Positions 17,068 to 26,181 of a stretch of DNA of 64,000 nucleotides are shown piece after piece. The notes under the pieces are model-generated. The model did not search any database. It was given only the letters and a program-made list of their open reading frames with translations, and was not told the DNA's origin. The translations under genes and the position numbers were made by a program. This stretch comes from Helicobacter_J cappadocius (GTDB lineage: Bacteria; Campylobacterota; Campylobacteria; Campylobacterales; Helicobacteraceae), in NCBI RefSeq assembly GCF_030686155.1, contig NZ_JAUPEV010000001.1, positions 1 to 64,000 on the forward strand, written 5' to 3'. Within the stretch, counting starts at the first letter, position 1. Every line of letters begins with the position of its first letter.

Positions 17068-18688
17068 CCTCAAAACGATAAATTTTATGTGCGAGTTCAA
17101 TCGTGCTAGGGCGATGTGCAATAAGAATAATAATTTTATCTTTTGCTATAGAATTAATAGTATTTTTAAAAGCTTCTTCTGTTTTAGCATCTAATGCTGA
17201 AGTTGCCTCATCTAAGATAAGCACCTCAGGATCTTTATAAATCGCCCTAGCTATAGCTATTCTCTGTCGTTGCCCTCCACTTAAATTAACTCCAAACTCA
17301 TCTAAAACGGTATCTATTCCATCAGGAAGTTCAGATACAAAGCTCCAAGCTTGGGCTTTTTTTAAGCTTTGAATAATTTTTTGTTTGTCATATTTTGCCC
17401 CATAAGCAACATTTGCACTAATAGTATCATTGAAAATAAAAATTCTTTGAGTAACGATAGCAATATTATCTCTGATGCTTTCTTGTTTATAAGACTGTAT
17501 CAACTCACCATTGATGAGAATTTTTCCAGAATTTGGTTCATATAAGCGCAGTATCAAATTCACAAGCGAACTTTTTCCACTACCACTTTTACCTACTAAT
17601 GCGATGATTTGATTTTTTGAAAATTCTGCATTAATATTGTTTAATACATAGTTTTCATCATATTTCAAATACACATCTTTAAAATCAATTTTTTGAATCG
17701 GAGGACAAAGAGATTTTTTTCCATCTTGTATTTGAGGGGTTCTATCGAGTATCTCAAAAATCCTATCGGTTGCAACAAAAGCCTCCTGGAAGGAAGAAGC
17801 AATATTAACCAAACGTTTAAAAGGCGTATAAAGCATAAAAAGAGCTGTAATAAAAGAAAAAAATGCTCCTGCACTCATCTTGCCTGCAATTACTTCAGTA
17901 CCCCCTAAATAAATAACCAAAGCAATAGCAATAGATCCCAAAAACTCCATCAAAGGGGAGGATAGTTGTCCAATTAAAGTTGCCTTAAGTCCGAGCTTGA
18001 AGAACTTTTGATTTTCTTCTGTGAAGGTTTTTTGTTCTATTTTTTCACCATTACTGGCTTTTATAATTTCAACATTATTAAATATTTCTGAAAGCTTTGC
18101 AGTAATGTCAGAATTTTTTTCTTGATTAAGTCTTGAAATTTTTTTGATTTTCTTAATGATGCTTGCTAATGGATAAATAGCCAAAGGCATAATGACAAGT
18201 CCAACTATAGCGAGTTTTGGACTTTGGTAGATAACTACACCAACAAGACCTATCACAGTGAGAGATTCGCGAACAAATTCAGCTAAAAAGTTTGAAACAC
18301 TTGCACGAATCAAACCAATGTCATTAGTAATCCTAGAAATAAGTTCTCCGCTACGTATTTTGTTGAAAAATCCCATTTCCATTTTCAATAAATGTTCTAG
18401 CATACGATCGCGAATTTTTCTTACAATATCTAAGCCAATATAATTCATAAAATACATCTGAACATACATTCCAAAACTTTTTCCAAAATATGCCAATACA
18501 ACCAAAAACGGCAATAAGGTGAGCATTTGGGTATTTTTTTTGATAAAAATATCATCTAGCACTGGCTTGACCAAATACGTACCCCAAGCTGTACAAGCTG
18601 CTGTTAAAAGAGTGGCAAGGAATGCTATAAAAAAATAAACATAATAACCTCTAATATAGGGATGAAACCTCTTCAAAAAGATTTTCAT
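17036..18688 (-). CDS. msbA: MsbA-like lipid A/multidrug ABC transporter
   Basis: This half-transporter has an N-terminal six-helix membrane domain (about residues 15-310) fused to an ATPase domain. Walker A is GKSGSGKSS near residue 367, the signature is LSGGQRQRIAIARA near 470, Walker B is VLILDEATSALD near 489, and the H-loop is IAHRPS. At 550 residues it is slightly shorter than E. coli MsbA (582). Flipping lipid A-core is the most likely job; a general drug exporter of the same type cannot be excluded. The MFS gene follows and overlaps it. Confidence 0.85.
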   Translation of the reverse strand: MKIFLKRFHPYIRGYYVYFFIAFLATLLTAACTAWGTYLVKPVLDDIFIKKNTQMLTLLPFLVVLAYFGKSFGMYVQMYFMNYIGLDIVRKIRDRMLEHLLKMEMGFFNKIRSGELISRITNDIGLIRASVSNFLAEFVRESLTVIGLVGVVIYQSPKLAIVGLVIMPLAIYPLASIIKKIKKISRLNQEKNSDITAKLSEIFNNVEIIKASNGEKIEQKTFTEENQKFFKLGLKATLIGQLSSPLMEFLGSIAIALVIYLGGTEVIAGKMSAGAFFSFITALFMLYTPFKRLVNIASSFQEAFVATDRIFEILDRTPQIQDGKKSLCPPIQKIDFKDVYLKYDENYVLNNINAEFSKNQIIALVGKSGSGKSSLVNLILRLYEPNSGKILINGELIQSYKQESIRDNIAIVTQRIFIFNDTISANVAYGAKYDKQKIIQSLKKAQAWSFVSELPDGIDTVLDEFGVNLSGGQRQRIAIARAIYKDPEVLILDEATSALDAKTEEAFKNTINSIAKDKIIILIAHRPSTIELAHKIYRFEDGRIIEESKK

Positions 18689-18728
18689 TAAATTACCCTA
18701 TATGCACCTAAAATAATCCGCTTATATC

Positions 18729-18932
18729 TCAAGAAACAACCTCAAATCCAGCATCTAAAATTGCTTCAGAAATTATTTTTTCATTTGCAGGAGATTGAAA
18801 TTCTACATTCACAACTTTTTTTCCCAAATCAACTTCAATAAGTTCAACTCCATCAATCTCGCCAACAAACTTTTCTATCTTATCAACACATTTTTGACAA
18901 CTCATTCCAGTAACCTTAAATTCTTTTTTCAT
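18729..18932 (-). CDS. copP: Copper chaperone CopP (HMA domain)
   Basis: This 67-residue heavy-metal-associated domain carries the copper-binding GMSCQKC motif near residue 9 and the conserved C-terminal AGFEV segment. The ATG lies 6 bases after AAGGA; the codon two triplets earlier is TTG. It hands Cu(I) to CopA, whose gene ends two bases upstream of its ATG. The copA-copP pair is the arrangement recalled from H. pylori. Confidence 0.93.
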   Translation of the reverse strand: MKKEFKVTGMSCQKCVDKIEKFVGEIDGVELIEVDLGKKVVNVEFQSPANEKIISEAILDAGFEVVS

Positions 18933-18934
18933 CT

Positions 18935-21160
18935 TCAATCCTTAAATTTAAATTTCCTAAGTCTTTGAGCATTCAAAACTACACTAAGACTACTCAAACT
19001 CATCGCCAAAGAAGCAATCATTGGGTTTAAAAGCACTCCTGCTTCATACCCAACCCCACAAGCTAGAGGTATAAATACAACATTATAGCAAAAAGCCCAA
19101 AATAAGTTTTCTTTGATATTTTTTATAGTTGCTCCACTCAAAGAGATCGCATTGATAACAGATTTTATATCATTGCTAAAACTAATAATATCTGCAACTT
19201 GCACACTCACATCACTCCCTTTTGCCATCACCAATGAAATATCTGCCACTGCTAAAGCAGGGGCATCATTCATCCCATCACCCACCATCATAACAATCTC
19301 TTTTTGTTTTTTGAGTGATTTTATTTTTTCAAGCTTATCGCTAGGCTTCGCTTTTGCAATAGCTTCATCAATTCCTATTTCATCTGCTATAGCTTTGACA
19401 CTTGGCTGATTATCTCCACTCAAAAGAATTGTTTTTATTCCCATATTTTTAAGAATCGCGATATATTCTTTAATATTGGGCTTGAGTTTATCTTTGAGTA
19501 TCAATGCCCCCAATAACCTGTCACTATCTCCTTCTTCTCCAACCAAAACAACTATACTTCCATCATTTGGAAGACTTAATGGAGAATTTAACTTAAAGCT
19601 TTCTTCATTTCCTAGTTTGATAATCCTTCCATCAATATTGGCACTGATCCCATATCCCGCCCTTGTATGGAAATCTTTGGCTTTTTTAGGCGCGATATGC
19701 TGATTATTGGCATAGCCAATAATAGATTTAGCAATTAAATGCTCACTTCCGCTTTCTACTCCACTAGCTAAAGCCACCAACTCTTCTTGATTTAGAGCAT
19801 CATCAAATATAAGAACTTTTTGAACCACAGGTTTTCCAATGCTTAATGTTCCTGTTTTGTCAAAAACAACCGTAGTAACTTTTTGAGTATTTTCTAATGA
19901 TTTAGCATTTTTAAAAAATATTCCTCCATAAGCTGCCCTTCCGCTTCCTATCATGATAGACATAGGTGTTGCAAGACCCAAAGCACAAGGACAAGAAATC
20001 ACAAGTACGCTCACAAAAACTTGGAGTCCAAATCCAAAATCTCCTTGATATACCCACCAAAATATACCTGCTAAAATAGCAATCACAATCACAACAGGCA
20101 CAAAAATTCCTGAGATTTTATCTGCGATTCTAGCAATAGGAGCTTTGCTTTCCTGTGCACACTGAATCAAGTGAATGATTTGATTCAGTGTGCTATCTTG
20201 TGCGGATTTTATAGCACGTATCAAAAAAGCTTTATCTGTATTGATAGTTCCAGAATATACTTGCTGACCAGAAACTTTAAAAACAGGTAATACTTCTCCA
20301 GAAAGCATCGATTCATCTATATTGACTTCGCCTTCAAGAATAACTCCATCCACAGGAATATGGCTACCAGGTAAAATCTTTATTGTATCATTAATGGAAA
20401 TCTCATCAATACTGATTTCTTGTTCTTTATTCTCCTTGACTCTTATGGTTGTTTTGCTTGTGTGAGACATTAGCCTTTTAAGTGCATCGGTGGCTTTTGA
20501 TTTTGATCTTTCTTCAATGTTTTTACCAATAAGTACAAACATAATAATCATACACACGCCTTCAAAATAAAGCCCACCGACCTCTGCGCCCATAAAAATA
20601 TTCACAACAAGATAAAAACTGTAAAAAAATGCACTCCCTGTGCCTATTGCAACAAGAGTATCCATATTTGGATTCCCCATAAGCAAAGAACCAAAACCTC
20701 TAAAATAGAACATCCTACCCATATGCATCACAACAAGGGTGAATAATAATTGCAAGACTGCATTTATCCTAGATTCAAGCAAAAAAGATGGTACAAAATC
20801 CTCAAAGAACATTCCCCCCATTGACAAATAAAGTGTGCCCAGGGTGAAAATAATCGTTAAAATTATCTTTCTTTTAGGTGAAAGGAATTTTTTCTCAAAT
20901 TTTTGAAGTAAGCTAATATTTTCTTCTAGTATATTATCTCTATCTAATCTTGGTGTATAGCCAAGTTTGGAAATGATAGCAAAAATATCTTCCAAACTTG
21001 TTTGGCTCTCATCATAGGAAACTTTAGCTGTCTTTGAAAGTAGATTTACTTGTATATCAGAAATAAAATCTTTTCTTTTTAAAGACTTTTCAATCCCTGA
21101 AGAACAAGACGAACAGCTCATTCCCTCAATATAAAATCTTTGTGTTTTTATATTTTTCAT
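18935..21160 (-). CDS. copA: Copper-exporting P1B-type ATPase
   Basis: This 741-residue Cu(I) export pump of the inner membrane has one N-terminal metal-binding domain (GMSCSSC near residue 13), eight membrane helices, the transport-site CPCALGLATP near 392, the phosphorylated DKTGTL near 435 and GDGMNDAPAL near 636. The SEHP motif, which positions ATP in the family, reads SEHL here. The true ATG overlaps the leuA stop (ATGA), so copA is translationally coupled to leuA, an unexpected partner. A GTG two codons earlier is less likely. Confidence 0.95.
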   Translation of the reverse strand: MKNIKTQRFYIEGMSCSSCSSGIEKSLKRKDFISDIQVNLLSKTAKVSYDESQTSLEDIFAIISKLGYTPRLDRDNILEENISLLQKFEKKFLSPKRKIILTIIFTLGTLYLSMGGMFFEDFVPSFLLESRINAVLQLLFTLVVMHMGRMFYFRGFGSLLMGNPNMDTLVAIGTGSAFFYSFYLVVNIFMGAEVGGLYFEGVCMIIMFVLIGKNIEERSKSKATDALKRLMSHTSKTTIRVKENKEQEISIDEISINDTIKILPGSHIPVDGVILEGEVNIDESMLSGEVLPVFKVSGQQVYSGTINTDKAFLIRAIKSAQDSTLNQIIHLIQCAQESKAPIARIADKISGIFVPVVIVIAILAGIFWWVYQGDFGFGLQVFVSVLVISCPCALGLATPMSIMIGSGRAAYGGIFFKNAKSLENTQKVTTVVFDKTGTLSIGKPVVQKVLIFDDALNQEELVALASGVESGSEHLIAKSIIGYANNQHIAPKKAKDFHTRAGYGISANIDGRIIKLGNEESFKLNSPLSLPNDGSIVVLVGEEGDSDRLLGALILKDKLKPNIKEYIAILKNMGIKTILLSGDNQPSVKAIADEIGIDEAIAKAKPSDKLEKIKSLKKQKEIVMMVGDGMNDAPALAVADISLVMAKGSDVSVQVADIISFSNDIKSVINAISLSGATIKNIKENLFWAFCYNVVFIPLACGVGYEAGVLLNPMIASLAMSLSSLSVVLNAQRLRKFKFKD

Positions 21161-22707
21161 AAGCACATTGTACCTGTTTTGTCAGTTATTAAATCCTTCA
21201 TACTTAAATAACTATTGAGTGCACAAATATACGCTTTTGCTGTTGCATTCATCGTGTCGATATCTATTCCATGACCAATAATAGCAGGTTTTCCTTCTTC
21301 AAACTCAACCTTAACAACTACTTTTGCTATGGCATCTTTTCCACTACTAAGTGCTTCAACCTGATAATCCTTAAGATTACCTCTCATGCCAGTGATTCTG
21401 TCAATACTCTTTAAAATACTATCAACGCTTCCATTCCCTAAAGCACAATCACTGTATTCAATTCCATCTCGCTTGATACTTAAAGCTGCACAATATTTTC
21501 CTGAAGAGTTTGCACTGATTTGAGTGAGCTCCAAAGAAAAAATCTGTGGGATATGGGTAGTTTCTTCATTGAGAATCGCACGAATATCATCATCAAAAAT
21601 TTGTTTTTTGCTATCGCAAAGGATTTTAAAACGTTCAAATGCTGCGTTTAGTTCCTCTTCACTCACACTAAAGCCTAAAACTTTGATTTTGTCTTTAAAA
21701 GCTGCTCTACCTGAATGTTTCCCAAGCACCAATGTATTCGCTTGGATGATTCCTATATCAGAAGGTTTCATAATCTCATAAGTTTCTGGATTCTTTAACA
21801 TTCCATCTTGATGAATACCGCTTTCATGTGCAAAAGCATTTTGACCCACTATGGCTTTATTGGGCTGAGGCTTGATGCCTGTAATATCTGCAACTAGCTT
21901 GGAAGAAGGATAAATTTCTTGAGTTTTTATTCTATTGTCAAATCCTTCAAATAAATCTTTTCTGGTTTTTAATATCATCACAACTTCTTCAAGTGCTGTA
22001 TTTCCAGCACGTTCACCTAGTCCATTGATGGTGCATTCCACTTGCCTAGCACCATTTTGAATTCCATAAATAGAATTCACCACTGCTAACCCCAAATCAT
22101 TATGACAATGCACTGATAAAGTTGCTCTTGTACCCACAAAATCTGAAATTTCTTTGATAATCTTACCCATCTCGCTAGGGAGTACATAACCCACAGTATC
22201 AGGAAGATTAAGAGTATTAGCTCCCGCTTCTATCGCCGCAGCTAATATTTCTTTTAAAAACCCTATATCACTCCTTGAAGCATCTTCACAACTAAACTGT
22301 ACATCATCAACCAAGCTCTTAGCATACGCGATAGAATTCACAGCTCTTTTGATAACCTCATTTGGCTTCATTTTTAGCTTATATTCCATATGAATAGGAG
22401 AGGTAGCAATAAAAGTATGAATACGTTTAGAATTAGCTTTCTTAAGTGCATTTGCAGCGGCTAAAATATCCTTATCAATAGCTCTACACAGAGAACAAAT
22501 AGTGCTACTTTTTACAACTTCCGAAATACGTTCAATTGCTTCAAAATCACCTGGACTTGAAGCAGCAAATCCTGCTTCAATGATATCCACACCTAATTTT
22601 TCAAGTTGTTTGGCTATTTTAATTTTTTCTTCAATATTCATTGAAGCACCTGGACTTTGTTCGCCATCTCTTAAGGTTGTATCAAAAATCTTAATCATCT
22701 CAGACAT
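21157..22707 (-). CDS. leuA: 2-isopropylmalate synthase
   Basis: First committed enzyme of leucine biosynthesis: condenses acetyl-CoA with 2-oxoisovalerate. In 516 residues it has the catalytic TIM barrel (TTLRDGEQSPGASM near residue 10, the metal-binding HCHNDLGLAV near 200, GLGERAGN near 228) and the C-terminal LeuA regulatory domain that binds leucine. AAGGAT five bases before the ATG is its ribosome site, and that site can pair with the end of an upstream leader ORF rich in Leu codons. No other leu gene is in the window; copA follows in the same transcript. H. pylori lacks leucine synthesis as far as I recall, so this is a difference of this lineage. Confidence 0.95.
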   Translation of the reverse strand: MSEMIKIFDTTLRDGEQSPGASMNIEEKIKIAKQLEKLGVDIIEAGFAASSPGDFEAIERISEVVKSSTICSLCRAIDKDILAAANALKKANSKRIHTFIATSPIHMEYKLKMKPNEVIKRAVNSIAYAKSLVDDVQFSCEDASRSDIGFLKEILAAAIEAGANTLNLPDTVGYVLPSEMGKIIKEISDFVGTRATLSVHCHNDLGLAVVNSIYGIQNGARQVECTINGLGERAGNTALEEVVMILKTRKDLFEGFDNRIKTQEIYPSSKLVADITGIKPQPNKAIVGQNAFAHESGIHQDGMLKNPETYEIMKPSDIGIIQANTLVLGKHSGRAAFKDKIKVLGFSVSEEELNAAFERFKILCDSKKQIFDDDIRAILNEETTHIPQIFSLELTQISANSSGKYCAALSIKRDGIEYSDCALGNGSVDSILKSIDRITGMRGNLKDYQVEALSSGKDAIAKVVVKVEFEEGKPAIIGHGIDIDTMNATAKAYICALNSYLSMKDLITDKTGTMCL

Positions 22708-22712
22708 TTATT

Positions 22713-22764
22713 ATCCTTTTAATTATTTATTTTAAAGCAGTAATGGAAAAAATTATTTAAGGAT
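22713..22764 (-). promoter_or_regulatory. Possible attenuator hairpin hiding the leuA ribosome site
   Basis: On the minus strand ATCCTT at 22764-22759 pairs with AAGGAT at 22718-22713, the leuA ribosome site. An inner stem of TAATT with AATTA extends it. The 5' arm starts at the stop codon of the leucine-codon leader ORF. A ribosome stalled at the Leu codons would cover this arm and expose the leuA site, so leucine shortage would raise translation. The mechanism is inference; the pairing is visible. Confidence 0.5.
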
Positions 22765-22835
22765 TAAATGCCCAGAAGGAGGGTGGAGTAAATTTTTTTA
22801 CTACAATGATAGGTAATAGAAACAGACGTTCTCAT
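22764..22835 (-). CDS. Candidate leucine leader peptide (leuL)
   Basis: A 23-residue ORF, shorter than usual gene-finding limits, lies 56 bases upstream of leuA. It has a good ribosome site (AAGGAG seven bases before the ATG) and codes MRTSVSITYH, CSKKIYST, LLLGI. The three leucines in a row use CTC, CTT and CTG, rare kinds of Leu codon in such AT-rich DNA, eight bases or so before the stop. That is the design of an amino-acid attenuator leader. The ribosome site of the leader can itself pair with TTTACTCC late in the ORF. Translation is unproven. Confidence 0.65.
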   Translation of the reverse strand: MRTSVSITYHCSKKIYSTLLLGI

Positions 22836-22876
22836 TGATTCACTCCTTGAAGTTGATTTAAGTTTATCTATTTTTG

Positions 22877-23617
22877 TTAAACAGACTTGAAAATTTTCTT
22901 CACCTGCATTCTAATAATCAGGAAAATCCAACGGAAAATCCCATAAAGTACATAAAGTGACATAAATAAACTTAATGTTTCTATAAATGCCCTGTTATAG
23001 TTTGCAAACACAATAGCCAAAAGAATCAATAAAATCACAAAAGTTTTGAGATTCCATTTTACTTTTTTGAAGCTTGGATAACGGATATTGCTAACCATTA
23101 AAATACCTGCAACAAAGGCAATGATAAGAAGAATATATTTATATTCTATAGCAAAAATATCATATTTTATATCCATCAATACCCACAAAATAACCAAAAC
23201 TGCTGCTGAAGGAATAGGCAATCCAACAAAAGAATTTGGTTCATTTTCAGAACTTCCAATATTGAATCTTGCCAATCTGATAGCCCCAAAAATAACAAAT
23301 AAAGCCGAAACAACTATTTTGTATCCCTCTCCATTAACACCATAATTTTGACCCATATAAAAATACAAAAGCATCGCAGGGGCAACTCCAAAGGCTACAA
23401 CATCAGCTAAAGAATCGAACTCAACTCCAAATTTACTAGTGGTGTGCGTCATCCTAGCAACTCTTCCATCAAGTCCATCTAGAATCATAGAAATCAATAT
23501 AAAATAACAGGCCAACTGAAAATCAGAGTTTGAAGAAAACATAATGCTCATAACGCCCAAAAAAATACTCCCAGCAGTAAATAAGTTTGGAAGTGCATAC
23601 AATGGATTGATGTTCAT
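22877..23617 (-). CDS. pssA: CDP-diacylglycerol--serine O-phosphatidyltransferase
   Basis: This membrane enzyme makes phosphatidylserine from CDP-diacylglycerol and serine. The CDP-alcohol phosphotransferase motif is intact: LDGLDGRVARMTHTTSKFG followed by VEFDSLADVV (residues about 45-73). Several membrane helices fill its 246 residues. The start overlaps the stop of the Psd-like gene (ATGA), so the two are coupled. In this family of bacteria phosphatidylserine is the precursor of phosphatidylethanolamine. Confidence 0.95.
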   Translation of the reverse strand: MNINPLYALPNLFTAGSIFLGVMSIMFSSNSDFQLACYFILISMILDGLDGRVARMTHTTSKFGVEFDSLADVVAFGVAPAMLLYFYMGQNYGVNGEGYKIVVSALFVIFGAIRLARFNIGSSENEPNSFVGLPIPSAAVLVILWVLMDIKYDIFAIEYKYILLIIAFVAGILMVSNIRYPSFKKVKWNLKTFVILLILLAIVFANYNRAFIETLSLFMSLYVLYGIFRWIFLIIRMQVKKIFKSV

Positions 23618-24225
23618 TTTATATATCCTATTAAAGTTTGTCCGCCTTTTATTTTATCACCTACATTAACTTTTAAATCCAAAAACTTTGCAGGAAAAAA
23701 GAGTTTAAGTTTGCCTAATTTCATAAATCCTATCCTGTCATTAATGCTGAAAGCTGACTTATTATAAAATGTGGTTGAAGAAAAAATCTCTGGATAAAGC
23801 TCGATTTTAAAAGAGTATTTTTCTTTGGAAGAAAAGAATATCTGGGTATTTAGATGATTTTTTAATTCATCTTCTCCAAATCTCAAAAACAATCCATTTC
23901 TCTTACAAATGTCATACTCTAAAACATCTATAGGGGCTCTGAGTATTCCCACATCAAGCCAATCTACATCAATAACAATACAAATAAAACCTTCTTTGTT
24001 GAATACTTCGATAATTTTTCCATCAATAGGGGCTGTCAAAATAGGGTTGAATTTATCCTCTGGAAGCCTTTCTGGATTTCTAAAGGCAAATATCCACAAA
24101 ATCAAACACAAAAAAGACAGGAATATAAAAAGACTCCACCCTAGCCATAAAAAAATAATAGCAAAAATAGCAATGATAAATATACCCTTGTAGCCCTCTT
24201 TTGAAATGATCTGGGTACTTGTCAT
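23614..24225 (-). CDS. Phosphatidylserine-decarboxylase-related protein lacking catalytic residues
   Basis: This 203-residue protein has two N-terminal membrane helices (about 12-45) and the FRNPER, TAPIDGKI and VGDKIKGGQTLIGYI blocks of short (archaeal-type) Psd enzymes. The self-cleavage GSR site that makes the pyruvoyl group is missing: GMIRFGSRVD-like sequence reads GFMKLGKLKL here. The family His in the NVHVNRAP block is also gone (WLDVGILRAP). It therefore looks unable to decarboxylate. It is coupled to pssA and follows ftsH by one base. H. pylori has a similar gene here as I recall (HP1070), with the true psd elsewhere, so this may be an accessory or regulatory membrane protein. Confidence 0.75.
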   Translation of the reverse strand: MTSTQIISKEGYKGIFIIAIFAIIFLWLGWSLFIFLSFLCLILWIFAFRNPERLPEDKFNPILTAPIDGKIIEVFNKEGFICIVIDVDWLDVGILRAPIDVLEYDICKRNGLFLRFGEDELKNHLNTQIFFSSKEKYSFKIELYPEIFSSTTFYNKSAFSINDRIGFMKLGKLKLFFPAKFLDLKVNVGDKIKGGQTLIGYIK

Positions 24226-24226
24226 T

Positions 24227-26146
24227 TTAGCCCTCTTCTCTTTTTACTAGCTTAGTAGGAAGGTTATTTTGAACTTCAAATTCTGAAATAATTTCCCTGA
24301 CACGCTCTCCATCAATAACTTCTTTTTCAAGTAACTCTTGAGCCATTTTTTCAATAGCATCTCTATAGTCTTCTAAGAGTTTTTTCACTTGATTATAGCG
24401 ATCGCTCAAAGTTTTTTTGATAAACTCATCCATACTCTCTGCAGTTTTTTCGCTAAACTCCCGCACATTTCCAGATCCCGTTCCTAAAAAATTATTTCGA
24501 CGTTTTTCTAAAACCATCAATCCACTCACATCAGTCATCCCATAATAACTTACCATTGCTTTAAGAATATCTGTGGCTCTCTCTAAATCATTACTAGCAC
24601 CTGTGGAAATTTCTCCCAAAAATACATCTTCAGCAACCCTTCCTCCAAGCAAAACATCAATTTCTGCAAAGAGCTCATGTTTTTGCTTCAAGTATTTATT
24701 TTCTTCGGGGGTATTTAGTGTATAACCTAATGCCGCCATTCCCCTAGGAATAATAGATACTTTATTAACCCTTGCTGAACCTTCTGTCATTTCTGAGACA
24801 ACAGCATGTCCGCTTTCATGATAGGCCACAATCTTTTTTTCTTTGGGAGAAATACGACGAGATTTTTTCTCTAGCCCAGCAATGCTTCTTTCTACAGCCT
24901 CTTTAAGATGTTTTTGACTGACTTCTTTTTGATTATTTCTTCCAGCTAAGAGTGCTGCTTCATTGATGATATTAGCCAAATCCGCTCCAGCCAAACCTGC
25001 TGTAAGTCTAGCAATTTCTTGCAAATCCACATCTCTACCAATCTTTATAGCTTTTATATGTACTTTTAAAATCTCTACTCTGCCATTAAAATCAGGCTCA
25101 TCCACGAGAACTTGCCTATCAAATCTACCTGGGCGAAGCAATGCAGAATCAAGTACTTCTGGTCTATTAGTGGCTGCAAGAACAATAACAGGAGAATTTT
25201 CAGACCCAAACCCATCCATTTCTGCAAGAAGCTGATTGAGTGTTTGCTCACGTTCGTCATTTCCACTCACCATGCCACCAGCGGCACGAGATTTACCAAT
25301 CGCATCAATTTCATCTATAAATATAATGCTTGGAGCCTCTTTTTTTGCCATCTCAAAAAGATCTCTAACTCTACTAGCTCCAAGTCCTACAAACATTTCA
25401 ATAAAGCTACTTCCACTCATTGAAAAAAATGGAACATTAGCCTCTCCGGCAACAGCCTTTGCCAAGAGCGTTTTTCCAGTTCCAGGAGGACCTACTAGCA
25501 ACACTCCTTTTGGAATCTTCGCTCCCAAAGAAGCGTACCTATCGGGATATTTTAAAAAATCAACAATTTCTACAACCTCTTCTTTTGCTTCCTGATTTCC
25601 TGCCATATCATCAAATCTAACTTTAGGTTTCTCGGCATTTACGAGCTTTTTGGAGCTTCCCATACCAAAGATGCCCCCACCCATATTTTTTTGCATACGA
25701 TTAGCCATAAACATCCACAATCCCAAGATAATAAATATAGGCAACAACCAACCAAACAAATCAGTGAAAAAATTTGACTCACTAAATCCGCTGTAGTCTA
25801 TTTTTTGTTGCTCCAAAAGAGGTACGAGTGAAGGATCTTGAACTTTTTTTGCAATATAGGTTACTTTTTGGTTATTTGAATTCACTCCGGTGGCTTTAAC
25901 AATAGTTTGACCAATGCTAACAGAAGTAACTTGCTTGTTTTTTATAATATCTTTAAGTTCAGAATAATCTATTTTTTTTGTTGTACTTGCCCCAAAACGA
26001 TCGCTCAAATCACCCTCTTGTGGATTCATAATCTTAAACGCAATCAAAGCAATCACCGCAAAAATAATAAACATCATAATAGGGTTTTGTGTGAATGGCT
26101 TTTTATTGTTTGGGTTATTGGGATTTTGATTGTTTTTCTGTGCCAT
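24227..26146 (-). CDS. ftsH: ATP-dependent zinc metalloprotease FtsH
   Basis: This membrane-anchored AAA protease degrades membrane and regulatory proteins. In 639 residues: two membrane helices (about 23-43 and 130-150) flank a periplasmic domain; Walker A is GPPGTGKT near residue 218, Walker B is IIFIDEID near 274, the SRH follows, and the zinc-binding HESGH lies near 438. Length and motifs are normal. It sits between prmA and the Psd-like gene as recalled in H. pylori. Confidence 0.97.
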   Translation of the reverse strand: MAQKNNQNPNNPNNKKPFTQNPIMMFIIFAVIALIAFKIMNPQEGDLSDRFGASTTKKIDYSELKDIIKNKQVTSVSIGQTIVKATGVNSNNQKVTYIAKKVQDPSLVPLLEQQKIDYSGFSESNFFTDLFGWLLPIFIILGLWMFMANRMQKNMGGGIFGMGSSKKLVNAEKPKVRFDDMAGNQEAKEEVVEIVDFLKYPDRYASLGAKIPKGVLLVGPPGTGKTLLAKAVAGEANVPFFSMSGSSFIEMFVGLGASRVRDLFEMAKKEAPSIIFIDEIDAIGKSRAAGGMVSGNDEREQTLNQLLAEMDGFGSENSPVIVLAATNRPEVLDSALLRPGRFDRQVLVDEPDFNGRVEILKVHIKAIKIGRDVDLQEIARLTAGLAGADLANIINEAALLAGRNNQKEVSQKHLKEAVERSIAGLEKKSRRISPKEKKIVAYHESGHAVVSEMTEGSARVNKVSIIPRGMAALGYTLNTPEENKYLKQKHELFAEIDVLLGGRVAEDVFLGEISTGASNDLERATDILKAMVSYYGMTDVSGLMVLEKRRNNFLGTGSGNVREFSEKTAESMDEFIKKTLSDRYNQVKKLLEDYRDAIEKMAQELLEKEVIDGERVREIISEFEVQNNLPTKLVKREEG

Positions 26147-26181
26147 TTTTTCCTCGTTCTTTGATTTTAGTCTTAATTATA

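Noticed and set aside
23614..24225. Calling the gene psd
   Set aside because: The pyruvoyl-forming serine is absent, so decarboxylase activity is not supported.
25236..25595. Antisense open frame of 119 codons inside ftsH
   Set aside because: It mirrors the conserved AAA domain; composition follows ftsH codon structure.
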